Assembly: GCF_040137905.1 (NCBI RefSeq)
Contig: NZ_JBEFDG010000084.1
Span: 1 to 21,013 of the forward strand
Length of the DNA stretch: 21,013 nucleotides
Origin: Corticimicrobacter sp040137905
Lineage (GTDB): Bacteria > Pseudomonadota > Gammaproteobacteria > Burkholderiales > Burkholderiaceae_B
Reading direction: 5' to 3'
Positions 6,709 through 14,454 of the stretch are shown in pieces (the stretch's first letter is position 1; the number at the start of each line of letters is the position of its first letter). The translations under genes were made by a program, and so were the position numbers. Under the pieces are notes generated by a model. That model was not told the origin of the DNA and made no database searches. It saw only the letters and a program-made list of their open reading frames with translations.

Positions 6709-7634
6709 ATGAGTTCCTCCGCCGTCACTATGGACGTGCCCAGTTTGCCGACCACGATGCCGGCGGCCTGATTGGCCCAATAGATGGATTGTTCCCAGTC
6801 AGCTCCGGCAGCACGCATCGCGGCTACAGTGGCGATGACCGTATCGCCGGCCCCGGAAACATCGAAGACTTCCTGCGCCTGCGCATCGACATGCATGCGA
6901 CCGCTGTCGCTGAAAAGCGTCATGCCTTGCTCTGAACGCGTCAGCAGCAAAGCCTCGAGATCAAGCTCCCGACGCAGGTTCTGGACCCGTTCGGTCAGGG
7001 TTGCCTCTGAACTCCAGCGCCCGATCACCTGCTCCAGTTCGAGCCGGTTGGGCGTCAACAGCGTAGCACCACGATAACGTGAGAAATCGTCCCCCTTGGG
7101 GTCGATCAGCACAGGAATGGCGGCTGCCCGGGCCAGTTCGATCAGGTGTTCGACCCGGTCAAGCACGCCCTTGGCATAGTCGGACAGCAGCAGTACATCA
7201 TGCGCCAGCAACAGCTGGGCAGCCTGCAGTTCAATGCCACCCAGTGCCTGCGGCGATGGCCGTTCCTCGAAATCGATACGCAGCAATTGTTGCTGGCGGC
7301 CCAGCACACGCAGCTTGAGCGTGGTCGGATAGGCTTCATCGCGATTGAGCTCGGCGGCGATACCGGCCTCTGCCAGCATGTCCACGACATGGCGGCCTGC
7401 CTCGTCATGGCCGATCACTCCCAGCAGGCTGGCCCTGGCCCCCAGCGCCGCGACATTGCGCGCCACGTTGGCTGCGCCGCCGAGACGATCTTCGCGACGG
7501 GCCACCCGCACTACGGGCACGGGTGCTTCAGGCGAAATACGATCGACGGCACCAAACCAGTAGCGATCCAGCATGATATCGCCCACGATCAGTACCCTGG
7601 CCTGTGCCATCAGGGCAGCAGGAAACGATTTCAT
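6705..7634 (-). CDS. hldA: D-glycero-beta-D-manno-heptose-7-phosphate kinase (kinase-only HldA/RfaE1)
   Basis: A 309-residue PfkB/ribokinase-family kinase that phosphorylates heptose 7-phosphate at C1. Family motifs are visible: GDIMLDRYWFGAVDRISPEAPVPVV near the N-terminus, GGAANVARNVAALGA (about 52-66), LLSDYAKGVL, LIDPKG, and the catalytic-base/anion-hole motif DVSGAGDTVIA (about 255-265). In E. coli HldE this kinase is fused to an adenylyltransferase (477 residues). Here the reading frame ends with the kinase domain, so the adenylyltransferase (HldC/RfaE2) must be encoded outside the window. The start at 7634 has a GGAGGA site and overlaps the lapB stop (ATGA). The product feeds, after dephosphorylation and adenylylation, the downstream-encoded HldD. 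Confidence 0.95.
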   Translation of the reverse strand: MKSFPAALMAQARVLIVGDIMLDRYWFGAVDRISPEAPVPVVRVARREDRLGGAANVARNVAALGARASLLGVIGHDEAGRHVVDMLAEAGIAAELNRDEAYPTTLKLRVLGRQQQLLRIDFEERPSPQALGGIELQAAQLLLAHDVLLLSDYAKGVLDRVEHLIELARAAAIPVLIDPKGDDFSRYRGATLLTPNRLELEQVIGRWSSEATLTERVQNLRRELDLEALLLTRSEQGMTLFSDSGRMHVDAQAQEVFDVSGAGDTVIATVAAMRAAGADWEQSIYWANQAAGIVVGKLGTSIVTAEELI

Positions 7635-8848
7635 GACAGTTCCTCCAGCCTGCGCGGCGCATAGGTTTCCCATTCGTTGCAACCCGGGCACTGCCAGTAG
7701 TAGCGTCGTGCCTGAAAGCCGCAGTTATGGCAGACATAGCGATCGAGCCGCTGCGTATGCTTGTGGATCAGACTGCGCAACAGCGCCAGATCTGCTCCTC
7801 GGACCAGCGCACCGGACTGATCGGTACCCGCCAGTTCGACCTCGAGCAGACGATCCAGCCCCAGCAGTGAAGGATGCTGCTCCAGCGCCTTGCGTGCATA
7901 CGCCCAGGCGATATCGCCGCCCTGCTGGGCGCGCAGCTCCCGAAAAACAATATTGAACAGATCCAGGGAGGGATATTCCTCATAATGCGCCTGCAACAAA
8001 GCCAGTGCCTGTACTTCCTCACTCGATATGCGGTAATTCTCGAGCATGCGCTCGGCGACCAGTCCGGCATAGTCAGGGGCATCCTTGAGGATACCCATCA
8101 GATGCTGGCGTTCGCTGCGAAAATCCTGTTCGACGGCAGCCAGTCGACCGCGCAGCATGGCTATCCGTACCTGAGAAACCGGCGTGCGCATCGCCTGCTT
8201 CTGTGATGCCACCGCATGCTCGGCAGCATCCAGCGCCCGTGAAGTCGCCTCGAGATCCGGCTTGGCACCCGCCAGTGCCATCTGCGCCTGCTCACAGTAG
8301 TAATGCACCAATTGCGGCACCGGCTCTTCGACCAGCCCCTGCAATGTGCGTACCGCCTCGATGGCACGCGGCCAGTCGTGTGCGGTTTCGTAGATGCGAA
8401 TCAGGGCGCGCAGTGCAGGCAGCGCATAGCGGCTATTGTCCAGTTGGCGAAACGATTCTTCGGCGCGATCCAGCAATCCGGCCTTGAGGTAATCCTGCGC
8501 CAGCTCGTGCAAGGCATGCTCGCGCTCGGCCACCGGCAGGTCGGCCCGGGCAAGCAGGCTCTGATGCACTCGGATGGCACGCTCCATTTCCCCCCGGCGA
8601 CGAAACAGGCTACCCAGGGCAAAGTGCAGCTCAGTTGTCTCGGAATCCAGTTTGGCGACTTCGACAAAGGCGTCAATAGCATGGTCCGGCTGCTCGTTGA
8701 GCAGGAAATTCAGCCCCCGGAAATAGGACTGGGGGAGATTGCGCGTTTCTTTCAGCATCTGCCGGATATCGACACGCGCGGCGACCCAGCCCAGCCCAAA
8801 GAGCACAGGCACGAGTATCAGCAGCCAGGGCTCAAAATCCAAATTCAC
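7631..8848 (-). CDS. lapB: LPS assembly protein B, TPR/rubredoxin membrane protein
   Basis: A 405-residue homologue of E. coli LapB (YciM), the adaptor that directs LpxC to FtsH and so limits lipid A synthesis. One N-terminal membrane anchor (about residues 8-24) precedes the LPQSYFRGLNFLLNEQPDHAIDAF signature and a series of tetratricopeptide-like helices (about 35-365). The C-terminal rubredoxin-type metal knuckle has all four cysteines: C373-xx-C376 and C387-xx-C390. The start is GTG, with only AAGG as a loose ribosome site, and a perfect 16-bp palindrome lies just upstream. It is 70 bases downstream of lapA and overlaps hldA by four bases. Placement with heptose genes makes functional sense, since both control LPS output. 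Confidence 0.95.
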   Translation of the reverse strand: MNLDFEPWLLILVPVLFGLGWVAARVDIRQMLKETRNLPQSYFRGLNFLLNEQPDHAIDAFVEVAKLDSETTELHFALGSLFRRRGEMERAIRVHQSLLARADLPVAEREHALHELAQDYLKAGLLDRAEESFRQLDNSRYALPALRALIRIYETAHDWPRAIEAVRTLQGLVEEPVPQLVHYYCEQAQMALAGAKPDLEATSRALDAAEHAVASQKQAMRTPVSQVRIAMLRGRLAAVEQDFRSERQHLMGILKDAPDYAGLVAERMLENYRISSEEVQALALLQAHYEEYPSLDLFNIVFRELRAQQGGDIAWAYARKALEQHPSLLGLDRLLEVELAGTDQSGALVRGADLALLRSLIHKHTQRLDRYVCHNCGFQARRYYWQCPGCNEWETYAPRRLEELS

Positions 8849-8861
8849 AATACCAGCCTTA

Positions 8862-8877
8862 GGTCCGCATGCGGACC
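8862..8877. promoter_or_regulatory. Perfect 16-bp palindrome between lapA and lapB
   Basis: GGTCCGCATGCGGACC is exactly self-complementary and ends 13 bases before the lapB GTG. In RNA it can fold into a six-base-pair stem with a CAUG loop next to the weak lapB ribosome site. As DNA it could be a dimeric repressor site. No T-run follows, so it is not a terminator. Confidence 0.6.
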
Positions 8878-8918
8878 GGAAATATCATCCGAACAACGAT
8901 GCCGCGAACACACGGCGC

Positions 8919-9236
8919 TCAGCGGGCGGGCAAGCCTGCATCGATCACCACAGGTGCCGACTGGGCCGGTGCGGCAGGCGTGGTGTCCTGCAGGCGGTCC
9001 AGTTCACGCCGCAGGCGGGCAGCCTCGCGACGTCGGCGCATGGCACCGGGAATGGTCAGCAGCAGGCCGAATACCGCGCCCAGCACGAAAGCTGCCAGCA
9101 TGACCACGATAAGCGGAATATCCTGCAGCACGAGGCCAGAATAGAACGTCACCGCTACAGGAGCTGTGTTGCCCAGTGCAAACACGAGCACAAGCAGGAA
9201 GATCAGCAGGCGCAGGGTCCAGACAAGGTAGCGCAT
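8919..9236 (-). CDS. lapA: LPS assembly protein A domain protein (DUF1049)
   Basis: A 105-residue inner-membrane protein. Two hydrophobic segments are visible: RYLVWTLRLLIFLLVLVFALGN (2-23), and IPLIVVMLAAFVLGAVFGLLLTI (about 40-62). The linking NTAPVAVTFYSGL stretch resembles the NxxxVxVxFy core of LapA proteins. A basic RRRREAARLRRELDRLQ helix and a Pro/Ala tail follow. LapA is the small partner of LapB in the LpxC/FtsH regulatory complex. The ATG has GGAG seven to eight bases upstream. It is the first gene of the lapA-cysM unit and has its own promoter (9263-9291). In E. coli the lapAB pair also stands alone as an operon. Confidence 0.9.
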   Translation of the reverse strand: MRYLVWTLRLLIFLLVLVFALGNTAPVAVTFYSGLVLQDIPLIVVMLAAFVLGAVFGLLLTIPGAMRRRREAARLRRELDRLQDTTPAAPAQSAPVVIDAGLPAR

Positions 9237-9262
9237 CGGTACGCTCCAGAAAGTAAACGGCT

Positions 9263-9291
9263 ATTGTAAGGCCTGCATGCGGCCACGACAA
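9263..9291 (-). promoter_or_regulatory. Sigma-70 type promoter for lapA
   Basis: On the minus strand, TTGTCG (9286-9291) and TACAAT (9263-9268) are separated by exactly 17 bases, a good match to the housekeeping consensus. The first bases of the -35 box overlap the T-run of the ihfB terminator, so the new unit starts as soon as the previous one ends. The resulting leader would be about 20 bases. Confidence 0.75.
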
Positions 9292-9323
9292 AAAAATGGC
9301 CTCCCCGACGGGGAGGCCATTTT
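9290..9323 (-). terminator. Intrinsic terminator after ihfB
   Basis: A GC-rich perfect stem of 11 bases, extended by three A:T pairs (9293-9306 with 9310-9323), and a 3-base loop is followed on the minus strand by seven T. It is also flanked by a short T-run on the plus strand, but no plus-strand gene approaches it. It ends the gyrA-to-ihfB unit. Confidence 0.93.
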
Positions 9324-9354
9324 GACAGAACGCGCCAGCGACGCGATCCGTATC

Positions 9355-9648
9355 TTATGACGATTGCGCGGCCTGATCGACCCGCTCACGCAGCTCCTTG
9401 CCGGCCTTGAAATGTGGCACCCATTTTTCGGGCACCAACACCTGCTCACCGGACTTGGGATTGCGCCCGACGCGCGGTGCACGCCGGGACAGCGAAAAGC
9501 TGCCGAACCCCCTGATCTCGACACGCTGACCACTGGCCAGCGCAGACAGCATCGAGTCCAGGATGGTCTTGACCGCGTAATCGCTGTCGCGAGCCGCGAG
9601 CTGCGGAAAGCGGTCTGCCAGAATCGCGATAAGCTCGGAGCGTGTCAC
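9355..9648 (-). CDS. ihfB: Integration host factor subunit beta
   Basis: A 97-residue HU/IHF-family protein that, with IhfA, bends DNA at specific sites. Family features are the MTRSELIAILA start, the VEIRGFGSFSLSRRAPRVGRNPKSGE arm region carrying the intercalating proline (GRNPKSG), and the IHF-beta-type VPEKWVPHFKAGKELRERV end. The initiation codon is GTG, and the eight bases between the rpsA TGA and this GTG contain no recognisable Shine-Dalgarno sequence, so translation is probably coupled to rpsA termination. The rpsA-ihfB order is widespread in Proteobacteria. An intrinsic terminator follows 32 bases after the stop. Confidence 0.96.
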   Translation of the reverse strand: MTRSELIAILADRFPQLAARDSDYAVKTILDSMLSALASGQRVEIRGFGSFSLSRRAPRVGRNPKSGEQVLVPEKWVPHFKAGKELRERVDQAAQSS

Positions 9649-9656
9649 GGCTGCAA

Positions 9657-11378
9657 TCAGTCGTTACCGCGCTGCTGCTGGTCCAGCTTGGCCTTGAGCA
9701 GTGCACCCAGGTTGGTCGTACCCGAGGAGGCGCTGGCTTCGGACATGCGCTGGATGGTTTCAGCCGTTTCAGCGTTGTCACGCGCCTTGATCGACAGCTG
9801 GATCGAACGGGTCTTGCGATCCACGTTCAGGATCATGGCTTCGATGTTGTCGCCTTCCTTCAGGGCGGTGGTCGCGTCTTCGACACGGCCAGCCGAGATT
9901 TCGGAAGCACGCAGGTAGCCTTCGACATCGACCGACAGGGTCACGACAGCACCCTTGGGCTCGACGCTCTTGACCGTACCCGGAACAACAGCACCCTTGT
10001 CGTAGGTCGACACGAAGTTGTTGAACGGATCGCCTTCGAGCTGCTTGATACCCAGCGAGATACGCTCCTTGTCGGTGTCGATGGCCAGCACCACGGCCTC
10101 GACTTCATCGCCCTTCTTGAAGTTGCGCACGGCTTCTTCGCCGGACTCGCTCCAGGACAGGTCGGACAGGTGCACCAGACCATCGATGCCACCCGGCAGG
10201 CCGACGAACACGCCAAAGTCGGTAATCGACTTGATCGCGCCGCGAACCTTGTCGCCACGGGCGAAGTTGGTCGAGAACTCTTCCCAGGGGTTGGGACGGC
10301 ACTGCTTCATGCCCAGCGAGATACGGCGACGGTCTTCGTCGATTTCCAGGACCATGACTTCGACTTCTTCGCCCAGGGTCACGACCTTGCGCGGATCGAC
10401 GTTCTTGTTGGTCCAGTCCATTTCGGACACGTGCACCAGACCCTCGATGCCGGATTCGACTTCCACGAATGCACCGTAGTCGGTCAGGTTGGTGACCTTG
10501 CCGAACAGGCGGGTGCCTTGCGGGTAGCGACGTGCCAGGCCGATCCAGGGATCTTCGCCCAGTTGCTTGACGCCCAGCGAGACACGGCTCTTTTCCTGGT
10601 CGAACTTGAGCACCTTGGCTTCGACTTCCTGACCCACCTGCAGGACCTCGGAAGGATGACGGACACGGCGCCATGCCATGTCGGTGATGTGCAGCAGGCC
10701 ATCGATACCACCCAGGTCGACGAACGCACCGTAATCGGTGATGTTCTTGACGATACCCTTGATGATCGCGCCTTCGTGCAGCGTCTCGAGCAGCTTCTCG
10801 CGTTCCTCGCCCATGCTGGCTTCAAGGACGGCACGACGCGACAGCACAACGTTGTTGCGCTTGCGATCGAGCTTGATGACCTTGAATTCCATGGTCTTGC
10901 CCTCGTAGGGCGTGGTGTCCTTGACGGGACGCAGGTCGACCAGCGAGCCCGGCAGGAAGGCACGGATGCCGTTGGTCATGACGGTCAGACCGCCCTTGAC
11001 CTTGCCCGTGATGGTGCCGTTGACCAGTTCGCCGGATTCCAGCGCCTGTTCCAGCGACAGCCAGGCCGACAGGCGCTTGGCGCGATCGCGCGACAGCACG
11101 GTATCGCCGTAGCCGTTCTCGAGCGAATCGATGGCGACCGACACGAAGTCGCCGACATTGACTTCAAGCTCGCCCTGGTCGTTCAGGAACTCTTCGAGGG
11201 GGATGAAGGCTTCAGACTTCAGGCCGGCATTGACGACCACGAAGTTGTGGTCAATACGCACGACTTCGGCGCTGATGACCTCACCGGACTTCATGTCCTG
11301 GTTTTTGATGCTTTCCTCGAAGAGGGCCGCAAAGCTTTCCATGCCGGTGGGCGCGGGGTTGAGAGAAACAGAAGACAT
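9657..11378 (-). CDS. rpsA: 30S ribosomal protein S1
   Basis: A 573-residue protein with six S1 RNA-binding repeats. The repeats are recognisable by recurring G-x-V-x-x-I/L-x-D-Y/F-G-A-F-V signatures, such as GIVKNITDYGAFVDLGGIDGLLHITDM, GKVTNLTDYGAFVEVESGIEGLVHVSEMDW and GAIKSITDFGVFVGLPGGIDGLVHLSDLSW. The first two domains bind the 30S subunit and the last four bind mRNA. The start is placed at the second Met (MSSVSLNPAPTGMESFAALF) because it resembles related S1 proteins as I remember them. The ATG at 11393 (MDPFS) is equally possible, since neither has a strong ribosome site. The ratio of favoured codons is high, as expected for a ribosomal protein. A 160-base gap to cmk may carry extra regulation. 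Confidence 0.96.
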   Translation of the reverse strand: MSSVSLNPAPTGMESFAALFEESIKNQDMKSGEVISAEVVRIDHNFVVVNAGLKSEAFIPLEEFLNDQGELEVNVGDFVSVAIDSLENGYGDTVLSRDRAKRLSAWLSLEQALESGELVNGTITGKVKGGLTVMTNGIRAFLPGSLVDLRPVKDTTPYEGKTMEFKVIKLDRKRNNVVLSRRAVLEASMGEEREKLLETLHEGAIIKGIVKNITDYGAFVDLGGIDGLLHITDMAWRRVRHPSEVLQVGQEVEAKVLKFDQEKSRVSLGVKQLGEDPWIGLARRYPQGTRLFGKVTNLTDYGAFVEVESGIEGLVHVSEMDWTNKNVDPRKVVTLGEEVEVMVLEIDEDRRRISLGMKQCRPNPWEEFSTNFARGDKVRGAIKSITDFGVFVGLPGGIDGLVHLSDLSWSESGEEAVRNFKKGDEVEAVVLAIDTDKERISLGIKQLEGDPFNNFVSTYDKGAVVPGTVKSVEPKGAVVTLSVDVEGYLRASEISAGRVEDATTALKEGDNIEAMILNVDRKTRSIQLSIKARDNAETAETIQRMSEASASSGTTNLGALLKAKLDQQQRGND

Positions 11379-11393
11379 TGAAAAAGGATCCAT

Positions 11394-11553
11394 GGCAGCC
11401 CCGGAAGACTGCCTCTAAATTACACGCCCGAACAGGCTCATCCCACCCGGGCGGAGTGAAAAAACCCCGCATGCAACGTACAATCCGCACATGCAAGGAC
11501 CTGAAAACGCCTGGCCTTGCGACCCGACGCCAACAAACCGGTACGACTGAAAA
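11394..11553 (-). other. rpsA leader / cmk-rpsA spacer with two TTGCATG direct repeats
   Basis: This is the only sizeable gap inside the gyrA-ihfB unit. On the minus strand TTGCATG occurs twice, exactly 20 bases apart (11490-11496 and 11470-11476), and the second is followed by GGGGTTTTTT. Arms CGCCCG and CGGGCG can pair further down the leader. No convincing -35/-10 pair was found. Possible roles are an rpsA promoter region, a weak terminator after cmk, or an S1 autoregulatory leader. Confidence 0.35.
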
Positions 11554-12243
11554 TCAGACTGCCGCGGTGATGCGGGCGCGATAGAGTGAAAGCACATGAG
11601 CGATCACTTCGACCGCTGTCATGGCCGAGCTATCGAGCGTCACGGAGTCAGGCGCAGGAACCAGCGGTGCCGCCTTGCGGCCCGTATCCCGCGCATCGCG
11701 CTCCATGAGATCACGCAGCAAGTCTTCGAGATTAGCAGAAATCCCCTTCGCCTTCAACTGCTTATAGCGCCTTTCGGCGCGCGCCTGCGCGGCGGCGACC
11801 AGGAATACCTTGAGTGTCGCTCCAGGAAACACCACCGTCCCCATATCGCGTCCATCAGCCACCAGTCCAGGCATCTGACGAAACTGGCGCTGGCGGGCCA
11901 GCAACGCGGCACGCACCTCGGGCAAGGCTGCAATCACCGAGGCCCGCACGCCGACGGCCTCCTGGCGAATGGCATCTGCCACGCACTCGCCATCCAACCA
12001 GGCACCATCGGCATCGAAGCGGATATCGAGATGACCGGCCAGCGCCGCCAGGGCAGCCTCATCATCGGCCGCGACCTCGCGACGCATCGACGCCAGCGCC
12101 GCCAGACGATAAATCGCCCCGCTATCGAGGATATGCCAGCCCAGCGCCTGCGCCACGCCCGCCGCCACGGTTCCCTTGCCGGACGCCGTCGGACCATCGA
12201 TGGCGATCACCGGGATATCGTTCGACAGATCATTCGGACTCAT
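11554..12243 (-). CDS. cmk: Cytidylate kinase
   Basis: A 229-residue NMP kinase converting CMP/dCMP to the diphosphates. The P-loop GPTASGKGT is at 17-25, the CMP-binding LDSGAIYR is near 37, and the DGRDMGTVVFPGA motif is near 132. The ERRYKQLKAKG and ERDARDTGRKAAPL segments typical of Cmk, with lid arginines, follow. Length matches the family (about 225). The start is the ATG at 12243, which overlaps the aroA stop (ATGA); the longer frame upstream is inside aroA. cmk next to rpsA is conserved in many Proteobacteria. Confidence 0.96.
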   Translation of the reverse strand: MSPNDLSNDIPVIAIDGPTASGKGTVAAGVAQALGWHILDSGAIYRLAALASMRREVAADDEAALAALAGHLDIRFDADGAWLDGECVADAIRQEAVGVRASVIAALPEVRAALLARQRQFRQMPGLVADGRDMGTVVFPGATLKVFLVAAAQARAERRYKQLKAKGISANLEDLLRDLMERDARDTGRKAAPLVPAPDSVTLDSSAMTAVEVIAHVLSLYRARITAAV

Positions 12244-13559
12244 GCTTGCACCAACGCGGAAAAAACCTCGAAGTAGGTCGGGAATGTCTTGCTGACACAA
12301 TCCGGATCCAGAATACGGACAGGCACAGGGCCAAACGCCGCCAGCGAAAAACACATCGCCATGCGGTGATCATCCCAGGTACCGATTTCCGCAGCGCGCC
12401 AATCCTGTGCTGCCGGAGGTGTTACCTCAAGCCAGTCCTCTCCGGAACGGACCTGCGCGCCCAGCTTGGACAGTTCAACGTGCATGGCATGGATGCGGTC
12501 GGTTTCCTTGACGCGCCAGCTGCCGATGTTGCGCAGGCGACACGGGCCATCGGCGTACAGTGCCAGTGCGGCTGCCGTCATGGCGGCATCGGGAATCAGG
12601 TTGAAATCGGCATCGAAGGCGCGCAGACGACCGCCTATAGCGACTTGAGGGCCCGAGGTTTCGATCCAGTCAGGCCCCCAGGTAACGGCAGCCCCCATTT
12701 CCTCGAGCGTACGAGCGAAAAGGATATCGCCCTGAATGCTGTCGGCACCTGCCCCCTCGACTCGGACCGGACCACCACCGATAGCGCCCAGTGCCAGAAA
12801 ATACGATGCAGACGAGGCATCGCCCTCGACCTGCACATGCCCCGGCGAACGATAGGCCGCATCGGCCGGCACCACGAACTCATCCCATTCGTGCTGCTCG
12901 ACCTGCACGCCAAATCGGGCCATCAGGTTGAGCGTAATACGGATATAGGGCTTGGAAATCAGGTCGCCCTCGACCTTGATGTGCAAGGGCTGGCCACTGG
13001 CACGGGTCGCCAGGGGCGCAGCCAGCAGCAGTGCCGTCAGGAACTGGCTGGAGACCGCACCCGGCACGCGCACACTCCCCGTCGTGGAAATCGTACCCAT
13101 GCCAATATGCAGCGGCGGATAGCCCGGCGTACCCAGATAATCAATGGCCGCCCCCATCTCCCGGAGGGCCTCGGCCAGATCGCCGATGGGACGCTCATGC
13201 ATGCGCGGCACGCCCGACAGGGTATAGTCACCGCCCATCAGCGCCAATGCAGCCGTCAACGGGCGAAAGGCCGTACCGGCATTGCCCAGGAAGAGTTCCG
13301 CCTGCTGCACCGGAAAGCGCGCGCCGCCCCGCACGACCACATCGCCGTCATCCTGTCGTGACAGGCCCACACCCAGCGTTTCGAGGGCGGCCAGCATGAC
13401 CCGGGTATCGTCCGAGTCGAGCAGGCCGCGCACGTGGGTTTCTCCCTCCGCCAGTGCCGCCAGCAGCAATACCCGGTTGGAAATGCTTTTGGAACCTGGC
13501 AGCACCACGCGCCCCTGCGCACGTTTCAATGGCTGCAGATCGAGATATTCTCTGGTCAT
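12240..13559 (-). CDS. aroA: 3-phosphoshikimate 1-carboxyvinyltransferase (EPSP synthase, class I)
   Basis: A 439-residue enzyme of the shikimate pathway, joining shikimate 3-phosphate and phosphoenolpyruvate. The signature LPGSKSISNRVLLLAAL (20-36) holds the active-site Lys24-Ser25. The PEP loop LFLGNAGTAFRPL (89-101) has Phe at the position that is Met in many class I enzymes, while the Gly and Pro linked to glyphosate response are the usual residues. MHERPIGDLAEAL, WRVKETDRIHAM and WDDHRMAM follow at the expected places. The motif pattern places it in class I. The ATG at 13559 overlaps the tyrA stop in ATGA. In pseudomonads tyrA and aroA are fused; here they are separate but coupled. Confidence 0.97.
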   Translation of the reverse strand: MTREYLDLQPLKRAQGRVVLPGSKSISNRVLLLAALAEGETHVRGLLDSDDTRVMLAALETLGVGLSRQDDGDVVVRGGARFPVQQAELFLGNAGTAFRPLTAALALMGGDYTLSGVPRMHERPIGDLAEALREMGAAIDYLGTPGYPPLHIGMGTISTTGSVRVPGAVSSQFLTALLLAAPLATRASGQPLHIKVEGDLISKPYIRITLNLMARFGVQVEQHEWDEFVVPADAAYRSPGHVQVEGDASSASYFLALGAIGGGPVRVEGAGADSIQGDILFARTLEEMGAAVTWGPDWIETSGPQVAIGGRLRAFDADFNLIPDAAMTAAALALYADGPCRLRNIGSWRVKETDRIHAMHVELSKLGAQVRSGEDWLEVTPPAAQDWRAAEIGTWDDHRMAMCFSLAAFGPVPVRILDPDCVSKTFPTYFEVFSALVQA

Positions 13560-14434
13560 TGTTTTGTCTCCTCTTTTCTGCCCCACTGCTGGCGGGCCTG
13601 CGATGCCCGCTCGAACAGTGCCAGCAAAGCCTCGCCGTCACGCTGTTCAAGCGCCTGGGCGGCCACATCGAAGGCGGCCTGCCAGGCGCGGATTTCATCG
13701 AGCAGTGCAGGTGCATTCTGCAACGAGATATCGCGCCACATTTCGGGCGAGGCTGCGGCGATCCGCGTAAAGTCGCGAAACCCCGTGCCTGCCATGTCGA
13801 ATCTTGCCTGGGCGTCATCGGCCCCGAGGATCTGATTGATATAGACCATGGCCAGCCAATGGGGAAAATGGCTGACACTGGCCAGCAGTGCATCATGGCG
13901 CTCGACATCGAGGCAATCCACCCGGGCACCACATGCTTCCCAGATCGCCTGCAGGCGTGCCACATCGTCCGGCCGGTTCTCGGGAATCGGCGTGATCAAC
14001 ACGCGGCGGCCATCATACAAATCTGCACGCGCCGCCTCCGGGCCTGACTCATGCGAGCCGGCAATCGGATGTCCCGGCACAAACTGCCCTGCCCGCCCCT
14101 GCAGCGCGGTACGCGCGGCTTGTGCCACACCGGCCTTGGTGCTGCCGGCATCCGTCACCAGCGCGGTGTCACGCAGGTAGGGTGCCATCCGCGCCAGGCA
14201 GGCTGCCGTCTGCTCGACCGGCACCGCCAACAGGATCAGGTCAGCCTGGGCAGCAGCCTCTTCGAGGGTAGCCATGCCATCGATCAGGCCCAATGCCTGG
14301 GCACGGCGCAACGTGTCCGCATGGCGCCCGACCCCCAGGATGCGTCCGGCCAGCCCGGCTCGACGCACGGCTGCCGCAAAGGAGCCACCAATCAGGCCCA
14401 CGCCCACTACAGCAAGAGTCGCAATTTTGTTCAT
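13556..14434 (-). CDS. tyrA: Prephenate/arogenate dehydrogenase
   Basis: A 292-residue NAD(P)-dependent dehydrogenase giving 4-hydroxyphenylpyruvate (or tyrosine from arogenate). The dinucleotide motif GVGLIGGS is at 11-18 and LLAVPVEQT at about 69-77. The catalytic histidine region GHPIAGSHESG (121-131) contains His122 and His128, and the TyrA-specific HDALLASVSHFPHWLA follows. No chorismate mutase or ACT domain is present, so it is the minimal monofunctional form and feedback control by an ACT domain is not expected. Prephenate against arogenate preference cannot be read from this sequence. Twenty bases separate it from pheA, with GGAG eight bases before the ATG. Confidence 0.95.
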   Translation of the reverse strand: MNKIATLAVVGVGLIGGSFAAAVRRAGLAGRILGVGRHADTLRRAQALGLIDGMATLEEAAAQADLILLAVPVEQTAACLARMAPYLRDTALVTDAGSTKAGVAQAARTALQGRAGQFVPGHPIAGSHESGPEAARADLYDGRRVLITPIPENRPDDVARLQAIWEACGARVDCLDVERHDALLASVSHFPHWLAMVYINQILGADDAQARFDMAGTGFRDFTRIAAASPEMWRDISLQNAPALLDEIRAWQAAFDVAAQALEQRDGEALLALFERASQARQQWGRKEETKQ

Positions 14435-14454
14435 CCGGTTTCTCCGCGCCGGAA

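Noticed and set aside
9642..11381. 579-codon open frame on the plus strand opposite rpsA
   Set aside because: It mirrors rpsA codon for codon. The strong third-position G/C bias of rpsA removes stops from the antisense frame, and the translation (His/Asp/Gly-rich, no motif) looks like no known protein.
12244..12354. Longer N-termini for cmk, aroA, hldA and hldD
   Set aside because: The upstream in-frame ATGs lie inside the preceding genes and add sequence with no family similarity. The chosen starts have ribosome sites or ATGA overlaps.
11814..13361. 515-codon plus-strand open frame opposite cmk/aroA
   Set aside because: The translation is low-complexity Pro/Arg/His and antisense to two recognised genes.
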